From Acinetobacter sp. ANC 3929 (GTDB taxonomy: Bacteria > Pseudomonadota > Gammaproteobacteria > Pseudomonadales > Moraxellaceae): a stretch of DNA of 64,000 bases. Below are positions 44,112 to 53,682 of the stretch, in pieces; position 1 is the first letter of the stretch; every line of letters starts with the position of its first letter. The notes below the pieces were generated by a model. That model was not told the origin of the DNA. It ran no database searches and was given only the letters and a program-made list of their open reading frames with translations. Location of the stretch: the NCBI RefSeq assembly GCF_000369405.1, contig NZ_KB849998.1, positions 312,548 to 376,547 on the forward strand. Reading direction: 5' to 3'. The position numbers and the translations under genes were made by a program.

Positions 44112-46658
44112 ATGTCCAAGACTGGATTTGGTCAAATGTATCGCCAACTTTCGAGTAAGTTACTTGACCTTGTGGTAACCCCACATGTTCTTGGTGAAGT
44201 TCCTACAGAATCCACCACTACAGAGCCAAACACAACCGATTCAAATAAGTTAGTTTGCTATGTTTTACAAAATTATTCGCGTAGTAATGCCTTAGTTGTT
44301 GATGGTGAGACCCGCCGCCTCAATTTAAAGCCTGCATTAGATCCCTTGAGTTTTGGGAGCTATCAAGAAAAAAATTCAGTCTTGTTTTTACATCATAACG
44401 AAAATAATTTTTTTAATACTCAAACATTCCCACCTCGCCTGTTACAACTGGTCGAAGCCTTAGAACAAAATGCAGATACCGATATTCAATTGGTCCCTGT
44501 AACTGTACTTTGGGGACGTTCACCCGATAAAGAAGATTCTTGGTTCAAATTATTATTCTCAGACACTTGGGCGACTCCAGGTACAGTCAAACAACTGATG
44601 AATATTGGTTTGCATGGTCGCCAGTCTTATTTAGAGTTCCATGAACCACAATCTTTGCGCGAGTTGGTAGATTATGCCAAGAGCAATCACCCAAATATTT
44701 CGCCAGCAACCTATATTGCCAGTTCTTTAGATACCTATTTAGATCAGCAACGTGAAGTGGTGCTTGGTCCTGACTTGTCAGACCGTCGCAATGTGATGCA
44801 ATCGGTGGTCAAGTCCTCTGAGGTACAAGATGCCATTCGTCGTGAAAGCATTCAGCATAAAATCAGTATGCTCGAAGCTGAGCGTCGTGCCATTGGTTAT
44901 GTCAATGAGATCGTGTCTGACTATTCAGCATCTGCGGTGCGTTTTGCCGATATGGCTTTAACCCGCTTATGGACACAGCTTTATGACGGCGTAGAAGTCC
45001 ATAATTTCAGCACTGTACGTGAGCTGGCAAAAGACTATGAAATCGTTTATACCCCGTGCCATCGTAGTCACATCGACTATTTATTATTGTCCTATGTGAT
45101 TTATAAACGTGGCTTGATGATTCCGTATATTGCCGCTGGTGATAACCTTAACCTTCCATTCGTTGGTCAGTTATTACGTGGTGGTGGTGCATTCTTTATC
45201 CGTCGTTCTTTCCGTGGCAATGCACTTTATACTTCTGTATTTAAAGAATATTTATACAGTATTTTATCGCGCAATACGCCTATCGAATACTTTATTGAAG
45301 GCGGGCGTTCACGTACAGGTCGTTTATTACCACCCAAAACAGGTATGTTGGCGATGACCATTCAAGGCCATTTACGTGGTCCGGCAAAACCTATCGTCTT
45401 TGTACCCACCTATATTGGTTATGAGCGTCTGATGGAAGGCTCCACCTATGTCGGTGAAATGCAAGGCCAACCTAAAGAAGCGGAATCCATTTTTGGTATC
45501 GTAAAAACCTTACGTAAAATTGAACGTATCTTCGGTAAAGTGCATGTCAACTTTGGTGAGCCTGTATTCCTGAACGATATTTTGAAACAACAGGGTGCTG
45601 AAAATATTCAAGTAGATAGCGCAAGCACCACAGAAATTTCCAATGTCGTTGCAAGCTCAGCCAATCTGATTTTAGAAAATATCAACCGTGCTGTGGTGAT
45701 CAACCCAGTGTCATTGCTTTCTTTAATTTTATTGGCGACACCAAAACACACTTTAGATGAAGAAATTTGCGCGAAGCAACTCGACATTTACCGCGATTTG
45801 GCCACACAACGACCATATGATGAGCGCACACAAGTCACTTCATTGTCAGGCAAAGAGATTATTGCTTATGGCCTTAAGCTCAAGCTCATCAAACGTGTAC
45901 AACATGTGCTAGGCGATATTATTGCGATTGAAGACAATCAAGCTGTATTACTGACCTATTTCCGCAACAATATTTTGCATGCCTTTGTTTTACCATCGTT
46001 AGTCGCTTCTCTGGTTGAGCACAATGGTAAAATTCACAAGAATGATTTAAGCAACGTGATCCGTACTTTGTATCCGTTCTTAAAAGCTGAATTATTTATG
46101 AAATGGCAACCTACTGAGTTGCAAAAGCAGATTGATAATTATATCGATGCTTTGGTCCAAATCGGTTTGATTTTCCAAGATCATGACGGCAATTTATTCA
46201 GCCCGACACCAAACAGCGAAGAACATCAAAAGCTAGTCACTTTAGCGCTACCCGTAAAGCAAAGTTTAGAACGCTACTACATGACGCTTGCACTGATTAC
46301 TCAGCGTGGTTCAGGTAATATTTCGACCAAGCAAGTTGAAGAACTTAGTCACCTGTTAGGTCAACGCTTATCTGTATTGTATGAGTTCAACTCACCAGAG
46401 TTCTTCGATAAAGCTTTATTCCAAAGCTTTATTAAAGTGCTGACTCAGCAAAATTATATTCGCAATAATGAGCAAGGTTTCATTGAATATGATGATAACT
46501 TTAGTGAAATGGCGGCAGGCGCACAACTGGTCTTAGACGAGACTACGCTCCAAATGCTGCAGCACATCACCACATTTAGCGATGAAGAGTTAGCAGAAGC
46601 ATTAGAGGCTATGGCGTCTCAACAAGCCAAACGCCGCTTAAAACGCAAGAAAGCTTAA
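44112..46658 (+). CDS. plsB: Glycerol-3-phosphate acyltransferase
   Basis: PlsB acylates sn-glycerol 3-phosphate at position 1 from acyl-ACP or acyl-CoA, the first step of phospholipid synthesis, on the inner membrane. The 848 residues include the acyltransferase blocks HRSHIDYLLL (HX4D catalytic motif), GAFFIRRSF, FIEGGRSRTGR and VFVPTYIGYE. The C-terminal Lys/Arg-rich tail is RRLKRKK. TAGGAG precedes the ATG by about eight bases. An inverted pair of palindromic repeats follows. Confidence 0.95.
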   Translation: MSKTGFGQMYRQLSSKLLDLVVTPHVLGEVPTESTTTEPNTTDSNKLVCYVLQNYSRSNALVVDGETRRLNLKPALDPLSFGSYQEKNSVLFLHHNENNFFNTQTFPPRLLQLVEALEQNADTDIQLVPVTVLWGRSPDKEDSWFKLLFSDTWATPGTVKQLMNIGLHGRQSYLEFHEPQSLRELVDYAKSNHPNISPATYIASSLDTYLDQQREVVLGPDLSDRRNVMQSVVKSSEVQDAIRRESIQHKISMLEAERRAIGYVNEIVSDYSASAVRFADMALTRLWTQLYDGVEVHNFSTVRELAKDYEIVYTPCHRSHIDYLLLSYVIYKRGLMIPYIAAGDNLNLPFVGQLLRGGGAFFIRRSFRGNALYTSVFKEYLYSILSRNTPIEYFIEGGRSRTGRLLPPKTGMLAMTIQGHLRGPAKPIVFVPTYIGYERLMEGSTYVGEMQGQPKEAESIFGIVKTLRKIERIFGKVHVNFGEPVFLNDILKQQGAENIQVDSASTTEISNVVASSANLILENINRAVVINPVSLLSLILLATPKHTLDEEICAKQLDIYRDLATQRPYDERTQVTSLSGKEIIAYGLKLKLIKRVQHVLGDIIAIEDNQAVLLTYFRNNILHAFVLPSLVASLVEHNGKIHKNDLSNVIRTLYPFLKAELFMKWQPTELQKQIDNYIDALVQIGLIFQDHDGNLFSPTPNSEEHQKLVTLALPVKQSLERYYMTLALITQRGSGNISTKQVEELSHLLGQRLSVLYEFNSPEFFDKALFQSFIKVLTQQNYIRNNEQGFIEYDDNFSEMAAGAQLVLDETTLQMLQHITTFSDEELAEALEAMASQQAKRRLKRKKA

Positions 46659-46664
46659 ATAGAA

Positions 46665-46783
46665 AATAAATCCTCCCCCAACCCTCCTTTGTCAAAGGAG
46701 GGAGTTTCAGACATCTAAAATTCTCTTAGATTCTCAATATTCCCCTCTTTTTAAAGAGGGGTTAGGGGAGATTTTAAATCAGT
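46665..46783. repeat. Inverted pair of palindromic intergenic repeats downstream of plsB
   Basis: Unit 1 contains a perfect 10-bp palindrome CCCTCCTTTG / CAAAGGAGGG (46683-46703). Unit 2, in opposite orientation, contains CCCCTCTTT / AAAGAGGGG (46743-46762). Both share a flanking ATC(C)TCCCC-AACCC box, so they are diverged copies of one element arranged head to head, and the pair can fold into one larger hairpin. Similar short palindromes are scattered in Acinetobacter intergenic regions. Confidence 0.8.
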
Positions 46784-46843
46784 CATCACAAATTATGATT
46801 CACTGATTAATATTACAACTTCGGTTGCATTTTTCTTAGATGA

Positions 46844-47824
46844 TTATCTGCGACACTCTAAATATTTTGGATCATCCAAACATCTCAAACGCTTGATCAA
46901 CTCGACAAAATAAGCATCGTAATAGCCCGAATCGACGTAACGATTTCGAATCTTGGCAACCATCGCTTCATAACCTTGCTTTTCAAAGTTCGATACATCA
47001 GCCCAATAATAAGCCGGTAAATGATTTTCCCACTGCATCGCTTGTGCAGCCAAAATATGACTATTACTAACAAACCAAGCTCTAATTTTATGCCCAAAAG
47101 CTGCAGGATAAGCTTGCGGACGAATCACCACATTTACAGCAAAATAAGCGACAGGAAAATTCACCACCTGGGTCGACTCACCAAACTCTTTTTTTAAGTT
47201 ATAAGGCAGTACCCCATAAGCGGGGGCAGCTAAGATATCAATTTTCTTCTGCTTAAACGATTCAATCGCATTAGCAAAATCAATATAAATTGGTTTTGCT
47301 CCGACACTTTGCACCAAAGCCTGTTGCGGTGGATTATCTGCGAGGATCCCGATTGTTTTATTCTTTAACTGAGAGACTTTACTGATTTGCTCAGTATTCA
47401 TGATCATATAGGCGGTGCCAATTGGAATCATCCCCACCACTTCATAATTGCCACTGACCATTCGTTTTTCGATATTTGAATTATTCAGCAGTTGTAGAAA
47501 CACCCGCGCAATACGATTATTAGGGATCAGTCCAATTCCCCCTGTTGTACCCATAAAACGGTTATAACGATAGGTATTAAAATTAGATGCCACCAAACCC
47601 GAACATTTACGCTGATCAAATGCTTGTATCGCCTCACTTTCATTCTTAAAAGTTTGTAGTTTTAACTGAACTTGATTCTGCAATGCATACAGACGAATGT
47701 CTTGCAAACGACGACTAATATCACCCTGAGTACTTAAAGGATCAAACACGCACCATGTCTGCTCAACAGCCCAACTCGCTGTCGTGATTAATCCCAGTAA
47801 GATCATGCAAATTATTTTTCTCAT
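46844..47824 (-). CDS. Periplasmic solute-binding-like protein (AdeT/DUF6091 type)
   Basis: The 326-residue product has a Sec signal (MRKIICMILLGLITTASWA) and a TRAP/periplasmic-binding-like core. Features are WCVFDPLSTQGDI after the cleavage site, FDQRKCSGLVASNFNTYRYN, a GNYEVVGMIPIGTAYMIMN segment, and KTIGILADNPPQQALVQSVGA. The four Cys near the ends (WCVF, KCSG, LRCLDD, YLECRR) could form two disulphides. I match it from memory to the AdeT/DUF6091 family, several of which are annotated as putative solute-binding proteins or, debatably, efflux-linked. It is likely a partner of a TRAP permease such as that at 10247-12451. No transporter is adjacent. Confidence 0.7.
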   Translation of the reverse strand: MRKIICMILLGLITTASWAVEQTWCVFDPLSTQGDISRRLQDIRLYALQNQVQLKLQTFKNESEAIQAFDQRKCSGLVASNFNTYRYNRFMGTTGGIGLIPNNRIARVFLQLLNNSNIEKRMVSGNYEVVGMIPIGTAYMIMNTEQISKVSQLKNKTIGILADNPPQQALVQSVGAKPIYIDFANAIESFKQKKIDILAAPAYGVLPYNLKKEFGESTQVVNFPVAYFAVNVVIRPQAYPAAFGHKIRAWFVSNSHILAAQAMQWENHLPAYYWADVSNFEKQGYEAMVAKIRNRYVDSGYYDAYFVELIKRLRCLDDPKYLECRR

Positions 47825-47949
47825 GTATCACCTTTACACCTCGCCGCAAACCATGTGCTCAATTCAGGCGGTTCCTTTACGGAATCTATTCGTATTTTAG
47901 ATTCAAAATACATACCAACTATTTAAACTTTCTTTACAGTGTAATCTAA

Positions 47950-48768
47950 TTATTTTTCATTACTATGTACCAATAAGGCTGCTGCATAGTCATTAAAGCA
48001 AATCAAATGGTCAAATTGAAAGCCAGTGCCAATCAAGCGTGTGGCATAAATTTGCTTACCCGTGTGTTGCTCTGACAATAGTTTTAAATGCGGTAAATTT
48101 AATTGCCGCTGAAACCACAGCAGAATTTCATGCATCGGTAAAGGCGTATTATTGGTGATGAGATAACTCTTTTGCACTTTAGATAAATTAATTAATAGTG
48201 CCAAAAACTTTGCTAAATCATCAATATGAATACGATTACTAAAATGAATCGTTGGATAAGTCGACGTTTGTTCGGCCAGCTTGGTTAACCGTGCAATCGA
48301 TGTACCATAAATCCCTGTAGGACGAACAATAATACTTTGCTTTGGATAATGCGCCTGCCAAAGTAACTCCATCTTCCGCAGGATCTGCCCTTGCTCATCA
48401 GCAGGCTGTATCAGCGACTCATCATCAATTCTCTCTCCTGCATTTTCTCCATAAACACGGGTAGACGAAACTATAATGATGCGTTGTACAGGATGCGCTT
48501 GGAGTGCGTGTACAATTGGCTCAACGCTGTCTAGATAGGTCTGTTGATAAGCCTCAATACCACTTTGTGCAGGTGCAAGTAGTACATATACCATCTCAAC
48601 AGGCGGCAGCCCAGTTAAATCAAGTTGCTGGATGTCCTGAATATAATGCGTCGCGTAATAATCTGTTTTTTCACTGCGACTAATTGTGCTAATGTGGTGA
48701 CCTTGCTCAAATAAGTGTTTAGCGACACGCTGAGATGTTTTACCATAACCAATAAATAAAATATGCAT
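47950..48768 (-). CDS. NAD(P)-binding epimerase/dehydratase-like protein (YeeZ-type SDR)
   Basis: The 272-residue protein begins MHILFIGYGKTSQRVAKHLF, an atypical Rossmann GxGxxS form, and has IIIVSSTRVYGENAGE with the SDR tyrosine-like region and RPTGIYGTSIARL. This fits the extended SDR group of YeeZ, of unknown substrate. The ATG at 48768 is preferred over one two codons upstream. The start lies only 19 bp from that of divergent recG, so the two promoters must overlap the opposite coding regions or each other. Confidence 0.8.
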   Translation of the reverse strand: MHILFIGYGKTSQRVAKHLFEQGHHISTISRSEKTDYYATHYIQDIQQLDLTGLPPVEMVYVLLAPAQSGIEAYQQTYLDSVEPIVHALQAHPVQRIIIVSSTRVYGENAGERIDDESLIQPADEQGQILRKMELLWQAHYPKQSIIVRPTGIYGTSIARLTKLAEQTSTYPTIHFSNRIHIDDLAKFLALLINLSKVQKSYLITNNTPLPMHEILLWFQRQLNLPHLKLLSEQHTGKQIYATRLIGTGFQFDHLICFNDYAAALLVHSNEK

Positions 48769-48787
48769 ACACACCCTTTGAGCAGAG

Positions 48788-50833
48788 ATGACATCAGTCC
48801 AGCAATTACAAGGCGTTGGTGCTGCCGCAGCGACCCTATTAGAAAAGCTTCATATTTTTAGCACGGATGATTTGTTATTCCATCTTCCCCGTGACTATGA
48901 AGATCGTAGCACTATTATTCCAATGAATCAGCTGATCGTTGGACGAAGTTATTTACTTGAAGGTGAAGTACGGTCTGTGGATTTCCCGCCTGGGAAAAAA
49001 AAATCCCTTGCCGCTTTAGTGCAAGACGATTTTGGCAAAGTAACTTTGCGCTTTTACCACATTTATAAAGGCTTGACTGATCGCATCAAGATGGGGCAAC
49101 AACTGCGAATTTTTGGTGAAGTTCGAGTGGGTGCACGTGGTTTAGAGCTTTATCATCCTGAAATTCAAGTGATCCAGCAACACACGCCTTTGCCCAAGAC
49201 GCAACTCACTGCGATTTACCCGAGTACCGAGGGGCTGACTCAACCCAAGCTACGCGAATATGTTCGCCAAGCCTTGCAGCATCATAGTGATGACTTACCT
49301 GAATTACTGCCTAGCAAGTACAGCAATGGTTATGAGCTTAAACAAGCCTTGCATTACATTCATGAACCACCGATTGATGCCAACATGTTACAGCTCAATC
49401 AAGGTTCGCATCCAGCGCAACAACGTCTGATTTTTGAAGAACTGGTCGCGCATCAAATCAGTTTGTTAACACGTCGTGCTTATATCCGCCAGATTGCTGC
49501 GCCACGCTTTAGCAGCAGTAAAGTACTTGCGAAGAAGCTATTGGAAGGCTTGCCTTTCCAGATGACCAACGCACAAAAGCGTGTATCCAAAGAAATCTTG
49601 CAGGATCTTAAACAAGATCAGCCAATGTTGCGCTTGGTACAAGGTGATGTAGGCGCAGGTAAAACCTTAGTGGCCGCAGTCGCGGCGTGTCACGCCTTAG
49701 AGGCAGATTGGCAAGTGGCACTTATGGCACCGACTGAAATTTTAGCTGAACAGCATTATTTAAACTTTAAACGCTGGTTTGAGCCCTTGGGCATTCAGGT
49801 GGCATGGCTTTCTGGCAAACAAAAAGGTAAAGCCAGAACCCTAGCGGAACAACAAATCAAAGAAGGTCATGCCCAACTGATCGTAGGTACCCATGCGCTA
49901 TTTCAAGACACGGTTGGATTTTCCAAACTAGGCTTGGTCATTATTGACGAACAACACCGTTTCGGGGTCGATCAACGGCTTGCTTTACGCAACAAAGGGG
50001 CTGATCAATTTACTCCGCATCAATTAGTGATGACGGCAACCCCTATTCCTCGCACTCTAGCCATGAGTGCCTATGGTGATTTGGATACCTCTATTATTGA
50101 TGAGTTACCACCTGGTCGAACGCCAATTCAGACGGTAACGATTCCCTTAGAGCGTCGTGAACAGGTACTGCAACGCATTGCCAGCAATTGCCGCGAAGGT
50201 AAACAAGCTTATTGGGTCTGTACCTTGGTAGAACAATCTGAAACGCTGGATGCGCAAGCGGCAGAAGCCACATACCAAGAGATTAAAGATCGCTTTCCAG
50301 ACATCAACATTGGTCTGGTACATGGCAAGATGAAAGCAGATGAAAAGCAAGCAGTCATGCAAGCATTTAAGGACAATCAGTCACAGCTTTTGATTGCCAC
50401 CACGGTGATTGAAGTTGGGGTCGATGTACCGAATGCGTCTATTATGGTGATTGAAAATGCGGAACGTTTAGGACTATCGCAACTGCATCAGCTTCGTGGT
50501 CGTGTGGGTCGTGGTGCCACCGCCAGTTTCTGTGCCTTACTCTATAAGACCCCTTTATCACAAAACGGTCAAGAACGTCTGTCGATTCTCCGTGAGAGTA
50601 ATGATGGTTTTATCATTGCAGAAAAAGATTTAGAAATACGTGGCCCCGGTGAATTGTTAGGAACCAAGCAAACGGGGGATATGGGCTTCCGTGTCGCACG
50701 TTTAGAACGAGATGATCATTTACTCACACAAGCGCATTACGTCGCTGAGCAAATTTTAAAAGACTATCCACAACATGCGGAAGGATTATTAAAACGCTGG
50801 CTGCCTGAAGCCCCAAGATATGCCTATGTTTAA
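48788..50833 (+). CDS. recG: ATP-dependent DNA helicase RecG
   Basis: RecG regresses stalled forks and processes branched DNA. The 681 residues have an N-terminal wedge domain with OB fold (about 55-140, FPPGKKKSLAALVQD), then superfamily 2 motifs: Walker A QGDVGAGKT, IIDEQHRFG (the RecG DEQH box), MTATPIPRTL and the TRG segment near QLRGRVGRG. The C terminus ends EAPRYAYV. Its last 14 bases overlap comF. Confidence 0.96.
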   Translation: MTSVQQLQGVGAAAATLLEKLHIFSTDDLLFHLPRDYEDRSTIIPMNQLIVGRSYLLEGEVRSVDFPPGKKKSLAALVQDDFGKVTLRFYHIYKGLTDRIKMGQQLRIFGEVRVGARGLELYHPEIQVIQQHTPLPKTQLTAIYPSTEGLTQPKLREYVRQALQHHSDDLPELLPSKYSNGYELKQALHYIHEPPIDANMLQLNQGSHPAQQRLIFEELVAHQISLLTRRAYIRQIAAPRFSSSKVLAKKLLEGLPFQMTNAQKRVSKEILQDLKQDQPMLRLVQGDVGAGKTLVAAVAACHALEADWQVALMAPTEILAEQHYLNFKRWFEPLGIQVAWLSGKQKGKARTLAEQQIKEGHAQLIVGTHALFQDTVGFSKLGLVIIDEQHRFGVDQRLALRNKGADQFTPHQLVMTATPIPRTLAMSAYGDLDTSIIDELPPGRTPIQTVTIPLERREQVLQRIASNCREGKQAYWVCTLVEQSETLDAQAAEATYQEIKDRFPDINIGLVHGKMKADEKQAVMQAFKDNQSQLLIATTVIEVGVDVPNASIMVIENAERLGLSQLHQLRGRVGRGATASFCALLYKTPLSQNGQERLSILRESNDGFIIAEKDLEIRGPGELLGTKQTGDMGFRVARLERDDHLLTQAHYVAEQILKDYPQHAEGLLKRWLPEAPRYAYV

Positions 50834-51509
50834 ACGACTTGGCGCATCGGCGCAGCAACTGTTTGATTATTTTACGCCTTGCAGTCTCTGTGACATCGGC
50901 ATGAAACGACACTTTGGCGTCTGCCAGAGTTGCTGGCAACAATTACCTTGGTTCAAACAAAGCATTGAACGGAATCAACAGCAAATTCTGGTGGCCTGTC
51001 ATTATCAGTATCCGATTGACCGCATCATTCAACAGTTTAAATATGAACAAAAACTACACCATCAACGTTTATTGAATGGCCTGTTATTACAAGTCAGACT
51101 TCCAAAAGTTCATGCGATTGTACCGATGCCCATTTCGGTTGATCGTCTAACCGAACGTGGTTTTAATCAGGCCCTGCTTTTGGCCAAATCACTGAGTACT
51201 CACTTAAATGTCCCTGTATGGCAACCTGTACAACGCTTAGCACAGCATTCACAAAAAGGCCTGTCACGTTTGGAACGGCTGGAAGATATTGAACAACAAT
51301 TTGTCGCAGCACCACCCAACCCGATTCGTTACCGCAAAGTGTTAATTGTCGATGATGTACTCACGACTGGCAGTTCAATTACGGCACTATCCAAAGTCTT
51401 GGAACAACTCGGCTGCCAACAAATCTACAGTGTCTGCGTAGCAGCCGCACAAAATCCATCAATCAATTCATTCGATTTTGCTGACACCAAGGAATCACAA
51501 CCTCTTTAG
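50820..51509 (+). CDS. comF: ComF family amidophosphoribosyltransferase-like protein
   Basis: The 229-residue protein has an N-terminal zinc-binding part (CSLCDIGMKRHFGVCQSCW) and a phosphoribosyltransferase domain with the PRPP loop VLIVDDVLTTGSS. FNQALLLAKSL is the usual helix. ComF proteins are needed for natural transformation in several bacteria, including Acinetobacter, probably in single-strand DNA uptake. It starts 14 bp inside recG (ATG at 50820 or 50826), implying translational coupling, and its last 47 bp overlap the convergent NUDIX gene. Confidence 0.9.
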   Translation: MPMFKRLGASAQQLFDYFTPCSLCDIGMKRHFGVCQSCWQQLPWFKQSIERNQQQILVACHYQYPIDRIIQQFKYEQKLHHQRLLNGLLLQVRLPKVHAIVPMPISVDRLTERGFNQALLLAKSLSTHLNVPVWQPVQRLAQHSQKGLSRLERLEDIEQQFVAAPPNPIRYRKVLIVDDVLTTGSSITALSKVLEQLGCQQIYSVCVAAAQNPSINSFDFADTKESQPL

Positions 51510-51858
51510 TCAACGGGGCCAATAAAGTGGACTGATCATCAAGTTCAATCCATTTCATTTCCGCAATTTCCGCTGCAATTTGTGGCATCTGTTTTAATTT
51601 AACCGCATAGACATAACTCACCAAAACATGATCAGGCTCATTGGCTGCAGCAGTCTCAAACTGACCAATGAATTGCGTCAGTTCACATTCACAGCCAATT
51701 TCTTCCAAAATTTCACGTTGCATCGTCACTTCAGGCGCTTCATCAACCTCAAGCTTGCCACCCACTTGCATAAATGCCTGAGTATTTTGCTTACGCACTA
51801 ACAGCAATTGGTTTTGTTTATTTAAAATGACGGCAGCTGCCACAGTGATGGTTTTCAC
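51463..51858 (-). CDS. NUDIX hydrolase (MutT-like)
   Basis: The 131-residue protein carries a full Nudix box, GKLEVDE then REILEEIG (G-x5-E-x7-RE-x2-EE-x-G), at about residues 34-56. Such enzymes hydrolyse nucleoside diphosphates linked to other groups, for example oxidised nucleotides or ADP-ribose; the substrate is unknown. It overlaps the 3' end of comF by 47 bp on the opposite strand and lies 10 bp after the LOG gene, so those two probably form an operon. Confidence 0.9.
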   Translation of the reverse strand: MKTITVAAAVILNKQNQLLLVRKQNTQAFMQVGGKLEVDEAPEVTMQREILEEIGCECELTQFIGQFETAAANEPDHVLVSYVYAVKLKQMPQIAAEIAEMKWIELDDQSTLLAPLTKEVVIPWCQQNRMN

Positions 51859-51868
51859 GAGTTGATCC

Positions 51869-52453
51869 TTAAGCTTGAATTTCAGTGGTCGACGTCCACT
51901 TTGGTGTCACAGGCTGATATACCGAAAATGCCGCCAGAATATCATTAATTTGCTCCGCTACAATTAAGCGATCCACAAAACGTTCCTGACTAAAACCACG
52001 CTCAACTGAAGCTTGTAGCATCTTAATCAAGTCATCATAAAAACCGTCAACATTTAAAAATGCACAAGGTTTTTGATGAATTCCGAGCTGACTCCAGGTC
52101 CATTGTTCAAAAATTTCTTCCAAAGTTCCTGCCCCACCCGGCAAGGCCACAAAAGCATCAGATAGCTCAGCCATTTTGGTTTTACGTTCATGCATATTAT
52201 TCACGATATGCAATTCGGTTAAACCGGTGTGAGCCAGCTCTCGATCCACCAAAGCATTTGGAATGATCCCAATCACTCGCCCACCTGCCTGTAAGGCACT
52301 ATCCGCCACCACACCCATTAGCCCCGAACGACCACCACCATACACCAGGGTTTTCCCCTGTGCTGCAATTGTCTGGCCTGTTGCCTGCGCCATTTGCTGA
52401 TAAATGGGATCATTACCGAGAGACGAACCACAGAAAACACATATAGAATTCAT
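51869..52453 (-). CDS. LOG-family protein (TIGR00730-type Rossmann fold)
   Basis: The 194-residue protein starts MNSICVFCGSSLGNDPIYQ and has VYGGGRSGLMGVVAD and the signature PGGAGTLEEIFE. LOG proteins are nucleoside 5'-monophosphate phosphoribohydrolases, releasing a base (cytokinin type in plants; purine nucleotide turnover in bacteria). Annotation as lysine decarboxylase is a known misassignment. It is first in a two-gene unit with the NUDIX gene, which would fit nucleotide sanitation, an inference. Confidence 0.9.
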   Translation of the reverse strand: MNSICVFCGSSLGNDPIYQQMAQATGQTIAAQGKTLVYGGGRSGLMGVVADSALQAGGRVIGIIPNALVDRELAHTGLTELHIVNNMHERKTKMAELSDAFVALPGGAGTLEEIFEQWTWSQLGIHQKPCAFLNVDGFYDDLIKMLQASVERGFSQERFVDRLIVAEQINDILAAFSVYQPVTPKWTSTTEIQA

Positions 52454-52624
52454 ACAATTAAAACCGTTTTATATAACTGTCATGCTGATAAAGTAGGCTA
52501 TGTAACAAGATTTTTGAGAAAATAGCGTTTAGGCAAGTGTTTTTCGTTTCATCCTTGTCTAAAATACACGCTGCTTTTCGGTAAAAGGCCGAAAATTTAC
52601 ATCGACTGCGCGAGGAAAAAAGAC

Positions 52625-53638
52625 ATGCTTGAAGCCTTTTATGCCACAGAGCGCGGTAGTCTAGAAGATGCAACCATTAATGGAAGTTTTGATCTCCACC
52701 CTGAACTGGTTTGGATTGATCTCATCGCGCCATCCCAAGAAGAACAACAATGGGTCTTGGATGCCTATGAGCAAAACTTACCGACCTTAAAGTCACTTGA
52801 AGACATTTCCTCATCTGCACGATTTTACCGCGATGATGATGGAATTTTGCATATCAGCACCTATTTTTTAACAAAGAATAAAAATTATCAAGTCGATGGC
52901 GATGCAGACGACTCCTTACCCATGTTAGCAATGGTACAAACAGTTGCATTTATTTTGCATAAAGATCGCTTATTCACCATGCGTGGTGAAAAGCTGGTCG
53001 CATTCCGTGCATTCCGTGCCCGCGCTCGTCGTAATGACTATGATATGGACTATAAAGATCCAACATGGATCTTACTCGGTTTACTTGAAGCGAAACTGGA
53101 TGAGCTTGCGGATATCTTGGAAGATATCCACAAGGACTTGGAACGATATTCCACAGAAGTTCTGAATAACCATCATCGCGAGAAAATTTTAGATCTAGAT
53201 GACATGATTACGCGCTTAGCCCAACAAGAAGATATGCTGGGAAAGGCACAACTCTGTTTAATTGATTTACGTCGAGTATTGACCTTTTTAGCGCGCCCAC
53301 GCGCATTGGGCAGTCATATTTATGATGCCGACATTCGCGAGTTGAGTGAAGACGTTCGCTCACTGGTTGAACATGATGCCTTCTTATTCCAAAAAGTGCG
53401 ATTCTTACTGGATACCACCTCTGGATTCATTAATACCGAGCAGAACGATACCATTCGTCGATTCTCGATTTTACCAAGCATGCTTGCGCCACCGATGCTG
53501 ATTGCCAGTATTTATGGGATGAACACTGATGTGCTACCTTTTGCTCATGGCAGCTTAAGTTTTTGGATCGTCATCGGTATTCTGATAGCATTCTTAGTGT
53601 TACCCATGTTTTACTTCCGTTGGAAGAAATGGATCTAA
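52625..53638 (+). CDS. corA: CorA-type magnesium/cobalt transporter
   Basis: The 337-residue protein has a large cytoplasmic N-terminal domain and two C-terminal helices with the YGMN selectivity motif (SIYGMNTDVLPF) between them. It ends FYFRWKKWI, the basic cluster typical of CorA. It forms a pentameric channel for Mg2+ uptake. GAGGAAAAAAGAC lies before the ATG. The long 5' region holds no Mg2+ riboswitch that I can see. Confidence 0.94.
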   Translation: MLEAFYATERGSLEDATINGSFDLHPELVWIDLIAPSQEEQQWVLDAYEQNLPTLKSLEDISSSARFYRDDDGILHISTYFLTKNKNYQVDGDADDSLPMLAMVQTVAFILHKDRLFTMRGEKLVAFRAFRARARRNDYDMDYKDPTWILLGLLEAKLDELADILEDIHKDLERYSTEVLNNHHREKILDLDDMITRLAQQEDMLGKAQLCLIDLRRVLTFLARPRALGSHIYDADIRELSEDVRSLVEHDAFLFQKVRFLLDTTSGFINTEQNDTIRRFSILPSMLAPPMLIASIYGMNTDVLPFAHGSLSFWIVIGILIAFLVLPMFYFRWKKWI

Positions 53639-53668
53639 TAAAAAAGCACCTTACGGTGCTTTTTTATA
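53637..53668. terminator. Bidirectional terminator between corA and mlaB
   Basis: AAAAAAGCACC / GGTGCTTTTTT with a TTAC loop lies between converging genes. It closely resembles the terminator at 10207-10240. Confidence 0.92.
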
Positions 53669-53682
53669 TCGACAAGATTTCA

